Positions 13,865-20,710 of a stretch of DNA of 20,710 bases are shown here, piece by piece. The notes beneath the pieces were generated by a model that saw nothing but the letters and a program-made list of their open reading frames with translations, was not told the DNA's origin and ran no database searches. Each line of letters starts with the position of its first letter. Position 1 is the stretch's first letter. The stretch is from a virus, in IMG/VR virus record IMGVR_UViG_3300035698_019233, positions 1 through 20,710 of that record; one strand, 5' to 3'. The translations under genes and the position numbers were made by a program.

Positions 13865-14409
13865 CTTGACGTGACCGGAGCGGCTCCGCCCATACGCTCC
13901 TCCACGAGGGCCCAGCCCTCGCGATTCTTGCTGAAGACCTCCCGCGCGAACCCGGGGGAAATAGCCTCGTCAGGGAGCTCCAGGGAGCGCTCAAGGGCTC
14001 GCCTGCGAATCGCCGCGGTATCGCGGAGCTGCTCATGGTCAACAAAACAACATCCCTCAGCCGAGAGGAGGAGGAAGGACCCCAGGAGGAGGACTCCTAG
14101 GCGCTTCGTGACCTTCTCCACGGTCCCCGGGAGGCTCTTAACCCCGCGCTCCATGGCGGTCCTATTGACCATCGCCTTGGTCGTGGGGTCACCTCCGCGC
14201 TCAATACCAATGATGGCGGCATCGCGCTCAGCGGTGGCTTCGTCCCGCTCGCCCTCGGCCTTCCGCTTGGCCGCCGCCTCCCGCTTCGCGCGGAGGTGGC
14301 TCAGGACCATGGGGACCAAGGTGAGGGCAGCGGTAACGAGAGCGGACACGATCGCCACGAGGGCGGAGGGCCACCCGAGCTCGGACGTGGCTTGTGCGAG
14401 TTGAATCAT
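13861..14409 (-). CDS. Membrane protein with two hydrophobic segments, possible spanin or holin-type (182 aa)
   Basis: I choose ATG at 14409, which follows the upstream stop by five bases and has AAAGG about eight bases upstream; an opening at 14490 would overlap the previous gene. The first transmembrane segment is at residues about 13-36 (WPSALVAIVSALVTAALTLV). It is followed by a Lys/Arg/Glu/Ala coiled-coil-like stretch (about 38-66). A second segment at about 104-118 (LGVLLLGSFLLLSAEGCC) has a basic lead-in and ends at Cys120 in a lipobox-like setting. A soluble tail follows. A TM plus coiled coil recalls inner-membrane spanins, and the second segment recalls a lipoprotein signal. A holin or injection protein is also possible. 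Confidence 0.7.
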   Translation of the reverse strand: MIQLAQATSELGWPSALVAIVSALVTAALTLVPMVLSHLRAKREAAAKRKAEGERDEATAERDAAIIGIERGGDPTTKAMVNRTAMERGVKSLPGTVEKVTKRLGVLLLGSFLLLSAEGCCFVDHEQLRDTAAIRRRALERSLELPDEAISPGFAREVFSKNREGWALVEERMGGAAPVTSR

Positions 14410-14414
14410 GGAGG

Positions 14415-14738
14415 CTACCTTTCGTGGCCGTGTTCCGTGTAGATGCGGAAGACTCCCGCCCTGACTGGCTCGGCCCCCCTGACATGCCATCCCGTCCCGC
14501 CGGAATCTGTAAGGAGGTCGTCCCGCTTGGGGTCGGCCACGTCCGTGGCCAGGACCAGCCAGCCGCTAGCCTGGGAAAGCTCCTCGGAACTCCCAGAGTT
14601 TCCCTTGGTCAAGCGGAGAGCACTGAAGGAGGAGGAGCTGGCGGTCCCGCTTGAGTCCGCCGGGGCCACCTCGTAGGTAACCGGCTCCCCGTGATTCTCG
14701 ATCGCATCCGCGTGAGCCTGGGAGAAATCCTCGCTCAC
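14415..14738 (-). CDS. Putative head-tail joining protein (107 aa)
   Basis: GTG at 14738 overlaps the upstream stop by four bases (GTGA). The product is a small beta-rich protein. It opens with a helix and strand (FSQAHADAIENHGEPVTYEV), continues with an ALRLTKG strand, and ends with a typical beta pattern (SGWLVLATDVADPKRDDLL, GWHVRGAEPVRAGVFRIY). The layout 'helix, GEPVTY, then a D..L....G..W.V run' resembles head-closure or head-tail joining proteins such as the lambda FII group. Its place between head and tail genes fits. Resemblance is by eye, so the name is provisional. Confidence 0.6.
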   Translation of the reverse strand: MSEDFSQAHADAIENHGEPVTYEVAPADSSGTASSSSFSALRLTKGNSGSSEELSQASGWLVLATDVADPKRDDLLTDSGGTGWHVRGAEPVRAGVFRIYTEHGHER

Positions 14739-15505
14739 GGGGAGACCCCCACTGGGAATTCCGACGCAATCCAGTCAGCCACATCAGATGAGTAGGGGCC
14801 CTCTATGAGCATCGCCATATACATATAGCCAACAGAACTAGCCTGGCCTGAGTATCGACCGACTTCCACGAGATCAATGCCAGTCGGGACCGCCACGCTA
14901 GCCGCGGGCCCCGCGGTGGATACGCCATTTGTGTAGGCCTCAACCGTGGTTGGCGTGAAGGCCGCGGCGTGTTGATAGACCGTCCCTCCGACGATGGAGG
15001 CGCCCGCATAATCGCCTGCCAGACCGTTTGCAGTGTCTTCCTTGAGCGCGTAGCCCCCGCGGCTAGCCGAAGTCCCACGAGCGATAAGCCCCATCGCCTC
15101 CGTGGAGAATTCGCTAGCGTCAACAGCGGACATGATCCCTTCGTATCCGCTATTGGCTAAGGGCTCGTGGACTGCATAGAGCGTGTGTGTGGAGAGAGCC
15201 CCAATGGCCACAGGTGCCGTGTAATAGTTGCCGACACCCATCAGGACACCGACGCCACCACCGCGAGATGAGACCGTGGGGGAGCCTCCCGCGGCGATGA
15301 CCGTGCCGTTCACAGGGTCCAGGAGAGGATTCCCACGAGGGTCCCACAGGAATTTGACTGAGGAGAGGTCCACAGGCGGGGTCGAGATCCCGTCAGCGGA
15401 TCTAACTCCCCATGGGTAGGAGGTCCCGTAGACGTAGGGACGCCTAACGCGCTCATCCTTCAGCCTTCGGCGGATTCTCCTCCTCCTGGCGGGGGGGCGA
15501 GGCAC
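14735..15505 (-). CDS. Concanavalin A/LamG-like virion protein (256 aa)
   Basis: GTG at 15505 lies two bases past the upstream stop. A very basic start (PRPPARRRRIRRRLKDERVR) precedes a short linker. Residues about 100-250 then read as a LamG/concanavalin A-like jelly roll: THTLYAVHEPL, then GYALKEDTAN, HAAAFTPTTVEAYTNGVSTA and EVGRYSGQASSVGYMYMAML. In such domains this order gives the strand pattern 'body, A.Y.NG, VGR....Y.G..A.....'. These folds bind sugars or other ligands and occur in phage decoration and fibre proteins. The arginine-rich N-terminus could contact DNA or the acidic capsid surface. Ligand unknown. Confidence 0.75.
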   Translation of the reverse strand: MPRPPARRRRIRRRLKDERVRRPYVYGTSYPWGVRSADGISTPPVDLSSVKFLWDPRGNPLLDPVNGTVIAAGGSPTVSSRGGGVGVLMGVGNYYTAPVAIGALSTHTLYAVHEPLANSGYEGIMSAVDASEFSTEAMGLIARGTSASRGGYALKEDTANGLAGDYAGASIVGGTVYQHAAAFTPTTVEAYTNGVSTAGPAASVAVPTGIDLVEVGRYSGQASSVGYMYMAMLIEGPYSSDVADWIASEFPVGVSP

Positions 15506-15507
15506 CC

Positions 15508-15915
15508 TTATTCCTTAATCGCGTCGATGGTTAGCCCATAGAGCGTTATGGAGCCATCGCCCACGCGGAACTGATACTCGAAACCGCCACGGATAGGGAA
15601 GGTCAGAACCTCAGTCTTGAGCTTTACCCCCCCGTTAAGAGTGTGGACCACGTAAGAGGGGGAACCTGCGGGGACCGCCTCAGCTAGTTTGATTGCCGAT
15701 ACCGCAGAGAGGCTGAAAGCGATTCTGGCCATCCCTGAATAAGGAGCCACAAATCCAGCATCAAAGGACCCCGAGGGGAACTGGTTACCAGTGGGGGACT
15801 CGCTGGCAACCGAAGTGATGTTCGAGTCGGCAGAGGTAGTGTGGCCCGCCTGTTTGAAGAGGGAGACCATCCGGAAGACATCGACGCCAAGCCGGACAGG
15901 CTTTTGGCTGGCCAT
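15508..15915 (-). CDS. Unknown small beta-rich virion-type protein (135 aa)
   Basis: ATG at 15915 has a near-perfect AAGGAGG five bases upstream, the clearest ribosome binding site in this stretch, so the gene is probably translated strongly. The product begins ASQKPVRLGVDVFRMVSLFK after Met. It is rich in Ser/Val/Gly strands (GMARIAFSLSAVSAIKLAEA, FEYQFRVGDGSITLYGL). High expected expression and the position just after the capsid genes suggest a capsid decoration or abundant virion protein. A hairpin separates it from the upstream gene. Family not recognised. Confidence 0.75.
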   Translation of the reverse strand: MASQKPVRLGVDVFRMVSLFKQAGHTTSADSNITSVASESPTGNQFPSGSFDAGFVAPYSGMARIAFSLSAVSAIKLAEAVPAGSPSYVVHTLNGGVKLKTEVLTFPIRGGFEYQFRVGDGSITLYGLTIDAIKE

Positions 15916-15937
15916 AGTGGCCTCCTTGTGAGGTGAC

Positions 15938-15983
15938 AGAGCCAGGCGGGGGCGGGGTGACCTCCCGCCCCCGCCTTGGCTCT
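15938..15983. terminator. Long G/C hairpin between two virion genes
   Basis: The 19 bases at 15938-15956 pair with 15964-15983 with a single bulged base and a seven-base loop. On the minus strand no U-tract follows, and the next gene's AAGGAGG comes shortly after. It may partly terminate transcription or protect the 3' end of the capsid mRNA, allowing different expression before and after it. Confidence 0.55.
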
Positions 15984-15994
15984 AGTCGAGTTGG

Positions 15995-16447
15995 TTAGCC
16001 TGCCGCAACGGGCGTGATGGTCGCAGTGGGGCGACCGCGATAGGTCACCGTGTAGGGGATCTCGCAATCCGCCTGCTCAGCGGAGAGCTTGACGTAGACC
16101 TTGACCCCCTCCCCGGTGACCTTCCGAGCCGTCAACCGGAGACCGACCCCGGCGGCATTCGTCCCGCTGATCGCAGCCGTGGCATCGTTCGCGTTTGGCC
16201 GGAAGTTGATCCCATCGGGAGCTCCCCCGAGCGTGGCCTGGAGGGTCTCGCTCGTGTGGGTCGCGGCATAACCCGAGGTGGCCTTAGCGAGGTCCAGGGT
16301 CACCTCCAGATCATGGAGGACCTCCCCGTCTCCGCTCGGGACAATCGAAAGGAGCTCAATCCAACCCGTGTAGACCGCCGCGGAGATGTCGATATCCGCG
16401 GTCCCGCGGAAGCGCTGGACCTTCGTGTAGTCCTTGAGGTAGCTCAC
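15995..16447 (-). CDS. Unknown beta-rich head-region protein (150 aa)
   Basis: GTG at 16447 overlaps the upstream stop by four bases (GTGA). The sequence is beta-rich throughout (VYTGWIELLSIVPSGDGEVL, HDLEVTLDLAKATSGYAA, GVGLRLTARKVTGEGVKVYV) and ends with a strand-rich segment (IPYTVTYRGRPTATITP). It has no membrane segment or signal. Two genes after the major capsid protein, a capsid accessory or decoration role is plausible. No family recognised. Confidence 0.75.
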   Translation of the reverse strand: MSYLKDYTKVQRFRGTADIDISAAVYTGWIELLSIVPSGDGEVLHDLEVTLDLAKATSGYAATHTSETLQATLGGAPDGINFRPNANDATAAISGTNAAGVGLRLTARKVTGEGVKVYVKLSAEQADCEIPYTVTYRGRPTATITPVAAG

Positions 16448-16818
16448 TTAGTCCCCGCCTTCTTGGCGGTCTTCTTGGCCGCCTTCTTGGCGGTCTTCTT
16501 GGCCGCCTTCTTGGTCGTCTTCTTCTTGGCCGAGGGCTTCGCCTTGGCCTCTGGCTCCCCGCCGGAAGGAAGGACCCCAGGGAGGAGGACCACGGTGTCC
16601 TCCTCGCCCAGGAGCTCCAGGTCCCCAGGCATAGCGAGGGCGTGGTGGCGGAGCTGGCCCTCCACCACGAAGGCGGAGCCGTCCCCGTTCCCGAGCTGCT
16701 GGGCCTCCAGGATGAACCCGGAGTAGCCCTTGCCCCCTGCCGTCTCCTCCACCCGCTGGGCGAGGAAAAGGCAGGGGTGACCATGGGCGGTCCGGCCCGT
16801 GTGCTTAAACAAGCGCAC
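16444..16818 (-). CDS. Small protein with histone-like Lys/Ala-rich tail (124 aa)
   Basis: GTG at 16818 lies three bases after the capsid gene's stop. Residues 1 to about 85 are beta-type (GYSGFILEAQ, FVVEGQLRHHALAMPGDLEL, DTVVLLPG). Residues about 91-124 are almost only Lys, Ala and Thr in KKxAKK-type steps (AKPSAKKKTTKKAAKKTAKK). That tail resembles the C-terminal tails of histone H1 and bacterial histone-like proteins, which bind DNA without sequence preference. It is encoded by a 24-base tandem repeat. In this context it could contact packaged DNA or the capsid interior, or bind an acidic partner such as the protease tail. Role inferred. Confidence 0.75.
   Translation of the reverse strand: MRLFKHTGRTAHGHPCLFLAQRVEETAGGKGYSGFILEAQQLGNGDGSAFVVEGQLRHHALAMPGDLELLGEEDTVVLLPGVLPSGGEPEAKAKPSAKKKTTKKAAKKTAKKAAKKTAKKAGTK
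16457..16504 (-). repeat. Two perfect 24-base tandem repeats encoding Lys/Ala steps
   Basis: The bases 16457-16480 recur exactly at 16481-16504, and a diverged third copy starts at 16505. On the coding strand each unit gives an eight-residue Lys/Ala/Thr block. Copy number could vary without a frameshift. Confidence 0.85.
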
Positions 16819-16821
16819 GGG

Positions 16822-18111
16822 TTACGCGTCCACAGGAGCGGCGGTCCCGCTCAGGGCCTGGACCCAATGGACGTAGTCCGCGGCGCCGATCTTCTGATCC
16901 CACGCGGCGCGAACCCGGAAGCCCTCGCGAGCGTTGACGAAGGGGAGCGATGCACCCGAGGCGCCACCGTGCATCACGATCTCCGGACGCATCTTCCACT
17001 TGCGGCGGAGGACTCGCTGGGGAGCTCCGTAATACCAAGCGCTCGTGGACAGGTCGTCCAGCTTGGGCGTGGTGACCAGCTTCGGTTGATGCTCGCCACG
17101 AGGACCCCACGGGTTGATCTCGTTCACCGTCCCTGGGACGTATTCCGAATTCAGAATCTTGAAGGCTATCGCCTTCAGAGCGTCCGGGACCAGGAGGCGA
17201 AGTTGGGTCTTGGGGATCGCGATCCGCTTGCCCCGGCTGTTGGTCTGAGCCGAGAGGAGAAGGCGGACCACCTCCAGGCTCGTCTCGTCATTCAGCGGGG
17301 TATCGGTCACCCGGTTACCCGTCGCTCCGAGGCGACTCAGGACCGTATTGACCGCCTGGAAGAAGGCCTTTCCACCGTCCAGGTTCATCAGGTAGGGAGC
17401 CGCGGGAGAGGAGCCGGACCCGAAGTGGTCCGTGATCATCTCCAGCCCGTCCTCCTCAATGAGCTCTTGGGCGAGAGCCCCGAGACCGGTCAGGCGGGAG
17501 ATAATCTCCCCCTTGTTGTTCTCCTCGATCAGCTCTTGGCTAATCGCGATCATCCGGCCGTTTCGCTTGTGCCCAACGGTGAATTTCTCTTCCCCCGCGC
17601 CCAGCATGGGGAAGGGCTTGCCCTCGGGGACCTCCTTGACGTTGTTATCCTCCGACAACACGTTGACCAAGAAAGTGATCTTGTTCGTGTCGTCCATCTC
17701 CGTCACGAGGTCGGGGATGACCGAGGGGACCTCCTCGTAGGCGGCCGAAACCTCCCGGACCGAAAGGGCGGAGGTGACCAGAGCAAAGGCGCTCGTGTTC
17801 ACCGTCCGGGTTTTGCCGGAGCTCGTGGGCTCCTCAAAGCGGAGCTCGATCCCGTCCAAGGCGTCCCGGAGGTCCCGGACGTTTTCGACGTTCCCCCAGC
17901 GGTAGGGAGTGATTCCCTGGCGCTCCATCTCCGAGCTGGAGAGAACCGCCCCGGTCCTAGCGTGGAGACCGGTGGCCTCACGGATAAAGCCGACGAAGGC
18001 ATCAGCCTCCGCTTGGGTTTTGGAAGCCGAAGCCGCCTGAGCCTTGGAGCGAAGGGCTCCCGTGTGGAGACCGTCCCGCGAGAGGACCTGGACCCGATTG
18101 CGCATCTTCAT
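16822..18111 (-). CDS. Major capsid protein, HK97-fold
   Basis: ATG at 18111 has AAGGGGG about eight bases upstream. The 429-residue product has the ordering seen in HK97-fold capsid proteins. A helical, charged N-terminal part (to about residue 100) could be a scaffold-type delta segment. A core follows with NKITFLVNVLSEDNNVKEVP and then EGKPFPMLGAGEEKFTVGHK, leading into the spine-helix region GRMIAISQELIEENNKGEII. Later comes KTQLRLLVPDALKAIAFKIL, and the usual closing pattern FVNAREGFRVRAAWDQKIG. It lies two genes after the prohead protease, as expected. Removal of the N-terminal segment by that protease is likely from family knowledge, but I cannot place a cut site. Confidence 0.85.
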   Translation of the reverse strand: MKMRNRVQVLSRDGLHTGALRSKAQAASASKTQAEADAFVGFIREATGLHARTGAVLSSSEMERQGITPYRWGNVENVRDLRDALDGIELRFEEPTSSGKTRTVNTSAFALVTSALSVREVSAAYEEVPSVIPDLVTEMDDTNKITFLVNVLSEDNNVKEVPEGKPFPMLGAGEEKFTVGHKRNGRMIAISQELIEENNKGEIISRLTGLGALAQELIEEDGLEMITDHFGSGSSPAAPYLMNLDGGKAFFQAVNTVLSRLGATGNRVTDTPLNDETSLEVVRLLLSAQTNSRGKRIAIPKTQLRLLVPDALKAIAFKILNSEYVPGTVNEINPWGPRGEHQPKLVTTPKLDDLSTSAWYYGAPQRVLRRKWKMRPEIVMHGGASGASLPFVNAREGFRVRAAWDQKIGAADYVHWVQALSGTAAPVDA

Positions 18112-18124
18112 TCGAGATGCCCCC

Positions 18125-18631
18125 TTAAGCCTGGAGAGCGGCGTAGTAGGAAACGCTCGCCTTGATGGTGATGCCGACTTCCGACGTGGAGCCGATCGTT
18201 ATGCCCTTGTCTTCCCCGGCGTCGCTGGAGAGGTGACCCTGGAACTGGGGATAGTGGTCCATGTCGGCCACGCTCCCGATCTGGTTGGTAGGCGATGAGG
18301 CGACGCTCTGCGAGCTGGCCCAACCGACCGAGGTCCCAACAGCAATCGCGGCCGCGGCCGAGAGCGCGAAGCGGAAAACGTCTCCGGGGCGCGGGACCAG
18401 GATCCGGTAATAACCGGCCCGGTCTCCCGCCTTGATCTCCTCGCCAGCGATCGCGATGATTCCGGCCATCGACTTGTCAGAAGCGAGCGAGACAAAGACG
18501 CCACCGCTGAGCTCCAGGAGCTCGCCCCGCTTGATCGCAGCCGTATCGCCGGAGGCAAATTTGCCTTTCATTTCAAGGGCCTTGGTGTGCCCGAAGAAGG
18601 ACCCCACAAAGGGGCTTTTGTTGCTTGCCAT
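18125..18631 (-). CDS. Probable capsid decoration or stabilising protein (168 aa)
   Basis: ATG at 18631 has TAGGAG seven bases upstream. The protein is beta-rich and lies between the protease and capsid genes, where tailed phages often encode a decoration protein. The pattern KRGELLELSGGVFVSLA, then AGIIAIAGEEIKAGDRAG, then YYRILVPRPGDVFRFALSAA resembles the small capsid-binding proteins of the DUF2190 or lambda D-like kind. The tail from about residue 110 is Ser/Asp-rich with more strands (GSTSEVGITIKASVSYYAAL). The assignment rests on position and pattern. Confidence 0.65.
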   Translation of the reverse strand: MASNKSPFVGSFFGHTKALEMKGKFASGDTAAIKRGELLELSGGVFVSLASDKSMAGIIAIAGEEIKAGDRAGYYRILVPRPGDVFRFALSAAAAIAVGTSVGWASSQSVASSPTNQIGSVADMDHYPQFQGHLSSDAGEDKGITIGSTSEVGITIKASVSYYAALQA

Positions 18632-18641
18632 CTGCTGGCTC

Positions 18642-19724
18642 CTATCCTAGCGAGGAGGTGAAGTCCCCCGCGGTCATTTCTTGTTGGGGGTTGGGCTTCA
18701 GAGACCTTCCGGCCTCCCTCGTGGGTGTTCCGACTGGCTTAAGCCGAGCCGCTCGCTCCTCCAGGAGCGCAGCGCGAGCCCCGCTCAAAGTGGGCTTGGG
18801 CGTTTCGAGCCACCAGGCCTCAGCGAAGTCCCGAAGACTCGCGGGAGCCAGCTCCAGGATCTCGGACTTCATGGCGGCCCGCTTCCGGGCCCGGACCTCC
18901 GAGGGGAGGGAGCGGGCGGACTCGTCGTCCTCGTCGCCCTTGCCCTCGGCGTCCTTGTCCTCGGCGTCCTTGTCCTCGGCGTCCTTGTCCTCGGCGTCCT
19001 TGTCCTCGGACCGCTCGTCCGGGATCTCCTGGCCGCAGGCCTCGCAAGTCTTGGGCTCGTCATCGGCTCGCTCGTCCTCGGCGGCCTCGTCGTCCTTGGG
19101 GTCCTTGTCCTCGTCCGCGGCGGCCCTCGCGGCCTCGTAGAGCCCACGGGGGGCGTTGCCCTTCTTGGTCTTGACCTTCATCGTGTCGTCGTCCTGGCCG
19201 GGATACAGGACCCCGTAGAAAGCGCTCCTCTTGAGCGCGAGTTGATCCGCCGGGATGGCGCAATTTGAGATTTCATGGAGCTCCCACTCATTGCAGATCA
19301 GCGCGGGACCCTTCACGAGGGCCTCGCCCGTTCCGTCCGAGTCACCGTCTCCAAGGCGGAGAATCCGCTTTTCGTTGACCGCGTAGCCGATTGAGACAGC
19401 GCGCAGGAAGTCACCCACCACCAGGTCCCAAGCCAGGTTCCCGAGCTTGGTTGTGGCGTATTCGATTTCCGCGATGAGCTCCCGGGCCTTCAGATCAATC
19501 CGGACCGTGGCCTTTCCGATCAAGCAGGTGATCGACCCCCGGTTGTGGGAGTCCAGCACCACGGGATTGGCGCGAAAGCGCTTGAGCCGCCCGCCCTTCA
19601 TGCGAAGGACCTCGGGACCCCAAGGGGTCATTACCGCAGTCTCCGTGCTTGCCACAAAGGTGGCCTTCCGGGATTCCAGGTCGTGAGACCGGAGCGAAAG
19701 GGATCGGGTCAGGAGCTCAGTCAT
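18642..19724 (-). CDS. Prohead protease, HK97-type, with acidic repeat tail (360 aa)
   Basis: ATG at 19724 overlaps the portal's stop by four bases (ATGA). Residues 1 to about 175 carry the protease: RFRANPVVLDSHNRGSI with candidate catalytic His60, GKATVRIDLKARELIAEIEY, and GDFLRAVSIGYAV with candidate Ser111. ICNEWELHEISNCAIPAD follows, the closing block seen in this family. It probably cleaves scaffold and capsid N-termini inside the prohead. After about 180 the protein is long for the family. It holds an acidic region with four tandem DKDAE-type units (about 241-260), a CEAC motif (227-230) with no obvious second pair, and a helical C-terminus. The tail may serve as scaffold. Confidence 0.8.
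   Translation of the reverse strand: MTELLTRSLSLRSHDLESRKATFVASTETAVMTPWGPEVLRMKGGRLKRFRANPVVLDSHNRGSITCLIGKATVRIDLKARELIAEIEYATTKLGNLAWDLVVGDFLRAVSIGYAVNEKRILRLGDGDSDGTGEALVKGPALICNEWELHEISNCAIPADQLALKRSAFYGVLYPGQDDDTMKVKTKKGNAPRGLYEAARAAADEDKDPKDDEAAEDERADDEPKTCEACGQEIPDERSEDKDAEDKDAEDKDAEDKDAEGKGDEDDESARSLPSEVRARKRAAMKSEILELAPASLRDFAEAWWLETPKPTLSGARAALLEERAARLKPVGTPTREAGRSLKPNPQQEMTAGDFTSSLG
18951..19010 (-). repeat. Four tandem 15-base units inside the protease gene
   Basis: Unit GTCCTTGTCCTCGGC (+ strand) occurs four times end to end, the last with one changed base. It encodes the acidic DKDAE run. The unit is a multiple of three, so copy changes keep the frame. Confidence 0.9.
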
Positions 19725-20710
19725 GCCGCCGCCTTTGGGAGGGCGAGGAGTTGGGCCTGGCCGCCGGTATTGACCGCGGGGGAGTCGCTCAGGCCAGCCT
19801 TCTCCAGCTCCTCTTTCCAGCGCTTCATTTCTGTGATGCGTTGGTCTTGGATCTTTCGCCAGTCCTTCCCCATCTTGCTGGCTTCGTCCTGGAGAGACGT
19901 GAGGTTTAGCTCTAGTTGGATCTGGACCGCTTCCGCCTGGGCCTTGGGGTCAACCCACTCCCAACCGTTCCCGATGAAGCCCACCGCGCGTATGTCAGCA
20001 TCCGAAACACCCCGGAGGCGGTGGTCCCCGAGGAGCCTTGCGTCCTCAAGGACTCCGACCCAAAGCCACTCCAGGTAGCCCTTGATGAGCTTGTGCTGGA
20101 GGTAGCGGTAGAGCCTCCGGTCCCGGAGGAGGTCCGTCCTAGCGGAGCTGTAATTGGACCCGCTGAAGTCATTCAGGACCGTCTGATAGCTGACCCCAAC
20201 AGCCGCTCCAATCCTCCGAGCCAGGAGGACCACGAGGCGCTCCAGGTCAGGGATGGGGAAATTGGGGGTCAGCGTGGTGACCTTCTCCCCAGGCATCAGC
20301 TTGAAGATCATTCCCGGGGAAATGTCCTCGTCTAGCTGATATCCGTATTCCTTGGCGGTTGCGTCGAAAACGTCCCCGATTGACTCCTGGGATTCCAGAA
20401 ATACCGCCAGGCAAGCGCTGATCTGGAAGCGCTTCATCACAGCCAGCATCAGGAGGTCCAGGTCCCGGAGGTCCTGCATCACAGCGTGGAGAAGGGGGAC
20501 CCCCCGGGATTGGCCCGGGCGGTCCGTAATCTTGATGTGCTTACAGGAGGAGACGGGGACCCGCGTGTAGTGCTCCACGGAGAGGGGGACCACCGTTGGC
20601 ATCTTGCCGGCCACGTGGCCCACGGGCGTGTCCCCTGGGTGGTGGGAAGCGACCCAGTAAGCCACCACCCGCCCAAGTCCGTCCCGCTCCACCCCCGCTC
20701 TAACCTGGCA
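19721..20710 (-). CDS. Portal protein, lambda-type, 5' end cut by window edge
   Basis: The frame is open to the right edge, giving 329 residues. The GTG at 20692 is internal: the reading upstream of it (CQVRAG) is part of the conserved block leading to GVERDGLGRVVAYWV. The protein matches the lambda gpB-type portal family by eye: HHPGD, then RPGQSRGVPLLHAVMQDLRD, then SYQTVLNDFSGSNYSSARTD with a downstream Arg/Tyr-rich helix. The C-terminal part is helical and ends with an Ala/Leu-rich tail. The portal forms the dodecameric DNA channel at one capsid vertex. Its stop overlaps the protease start. The terminase would be expected upstream, outside this window. Confidence 0.88.
   Translation of the reverse strand, partial: CQVRAGVERDGLGRVVAYWVASHHPGDTPVGHVAGKMPTVVPLSVEHYTRVPVSSCKHIKITDRPGQSRGVPLLHAVMQDLRDLDLLMLAVMKRFQISACLAVFLESQESIGDVFDATAKEYGYQLDEDISPGMIFKLMPGEKVTTLTPNFPIPDLERLVVLLARRIGAAVGVSYQTVLNDFSGSNYSSARTDLLRDRRLYRYLQHKLIKGYLEWLWVGVLEDARLLGDHRLRGVSDADIRAVGFIGNGWEWVDPKAQAEAVQIQLELNLTSLQDEASKMGKDWRKIQDQRITEMKRWKEELEKAGLSDSPAVNTGGQAQLLALPKAAA

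Noticed and set aside
14410-14490. Longer start for the two-segment membrane protein
   Set aside because: It would overlap the upstream gene by 76 bases and gives a Gly/Arg-rich leader; ATG at 14409 with AAAGG fits the operon spacing.
16642-18165. Long + strand open frame (about 507 codons) opposite the capsid gene
   Set aside because: It lies antisense to a clear HK97-fold capsid gene and arises because G/C-rich codons leave few stops on the opposite strand; its product has no recognisable features.
18951-19010. Tandem repeats as a CRISPR array
   Set aside because: The 15-base units abut with no spacers and lie in frame inside the protease gene.

Overview
The window is part of a tailed-bacteriophage (Caudoviricetes) or prophage genome, G+C-rich by eye. 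It carries the head and tail structural module, followed by a short regulatory end. Every convincing gene lies on the minus strand, so the biological order runs from the right edge (20710) to the left edge (1). The host cannot be named. Strong AAGGAGG-type ribosome binding sites and many GTG starts with two probable TTG starts indicate a bacterial host.

Head module (20710 to about 14.4 kb): a lambda-type portal (cut by the right edge), an HK97-type prohead protease with an acidic tandem-repeat tail, a probable decoration protein, an HK97-fold major capsid protein, a small protein ending in an Ala/Lys histone-like tail, two small unknown structural-type proteins, a concanavalin A/LamG-like protein and a putative head-tail joining protein. 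The terminase is not in the window and would be expected beyond the right edge.

Middle and tail module (14.4 to 2.8 kb): a protein with two membrane-type segments, a small helical protein, a 456-residue protein with a probable carbohydrate-binding domain, several large unknown virion-type proteins, a short Gly-rich helical protein that may be the only tape-measure candidate, and two Gly-rich fibre-like proteins. Then come a Cys/His-rich protein and a small Pro-rich protein. Most neighbours are joined by 1-4 base stop/start overlaps (ATGA, GTGA, TTGA), so this is probably one long translationally coupled operon.

Regulatory end (2.8 kb to 1): an unusual 476-residue protein that reads as PAS-like domain, winged helix, integrase arm-binding domain and integrase core-binding domain, with no recombinase catalytic domain. 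Next is a roughly 435-base non-coding island (877-1311) packed with hairpins and terminators. Several of these are oriented for the + strand, opposite to every gene, and suggest one or two small RNAs. Beyond it lie a small HTH protein with an AT-hook-like tail and two unknown small genes, the last cut by the left edge. Nothing here shows a functional integrase, a lysin or a conventional long tape-measure gene. The fused PAS/integrase-like protein and the hairpin island are the least ordinary parts of the window.
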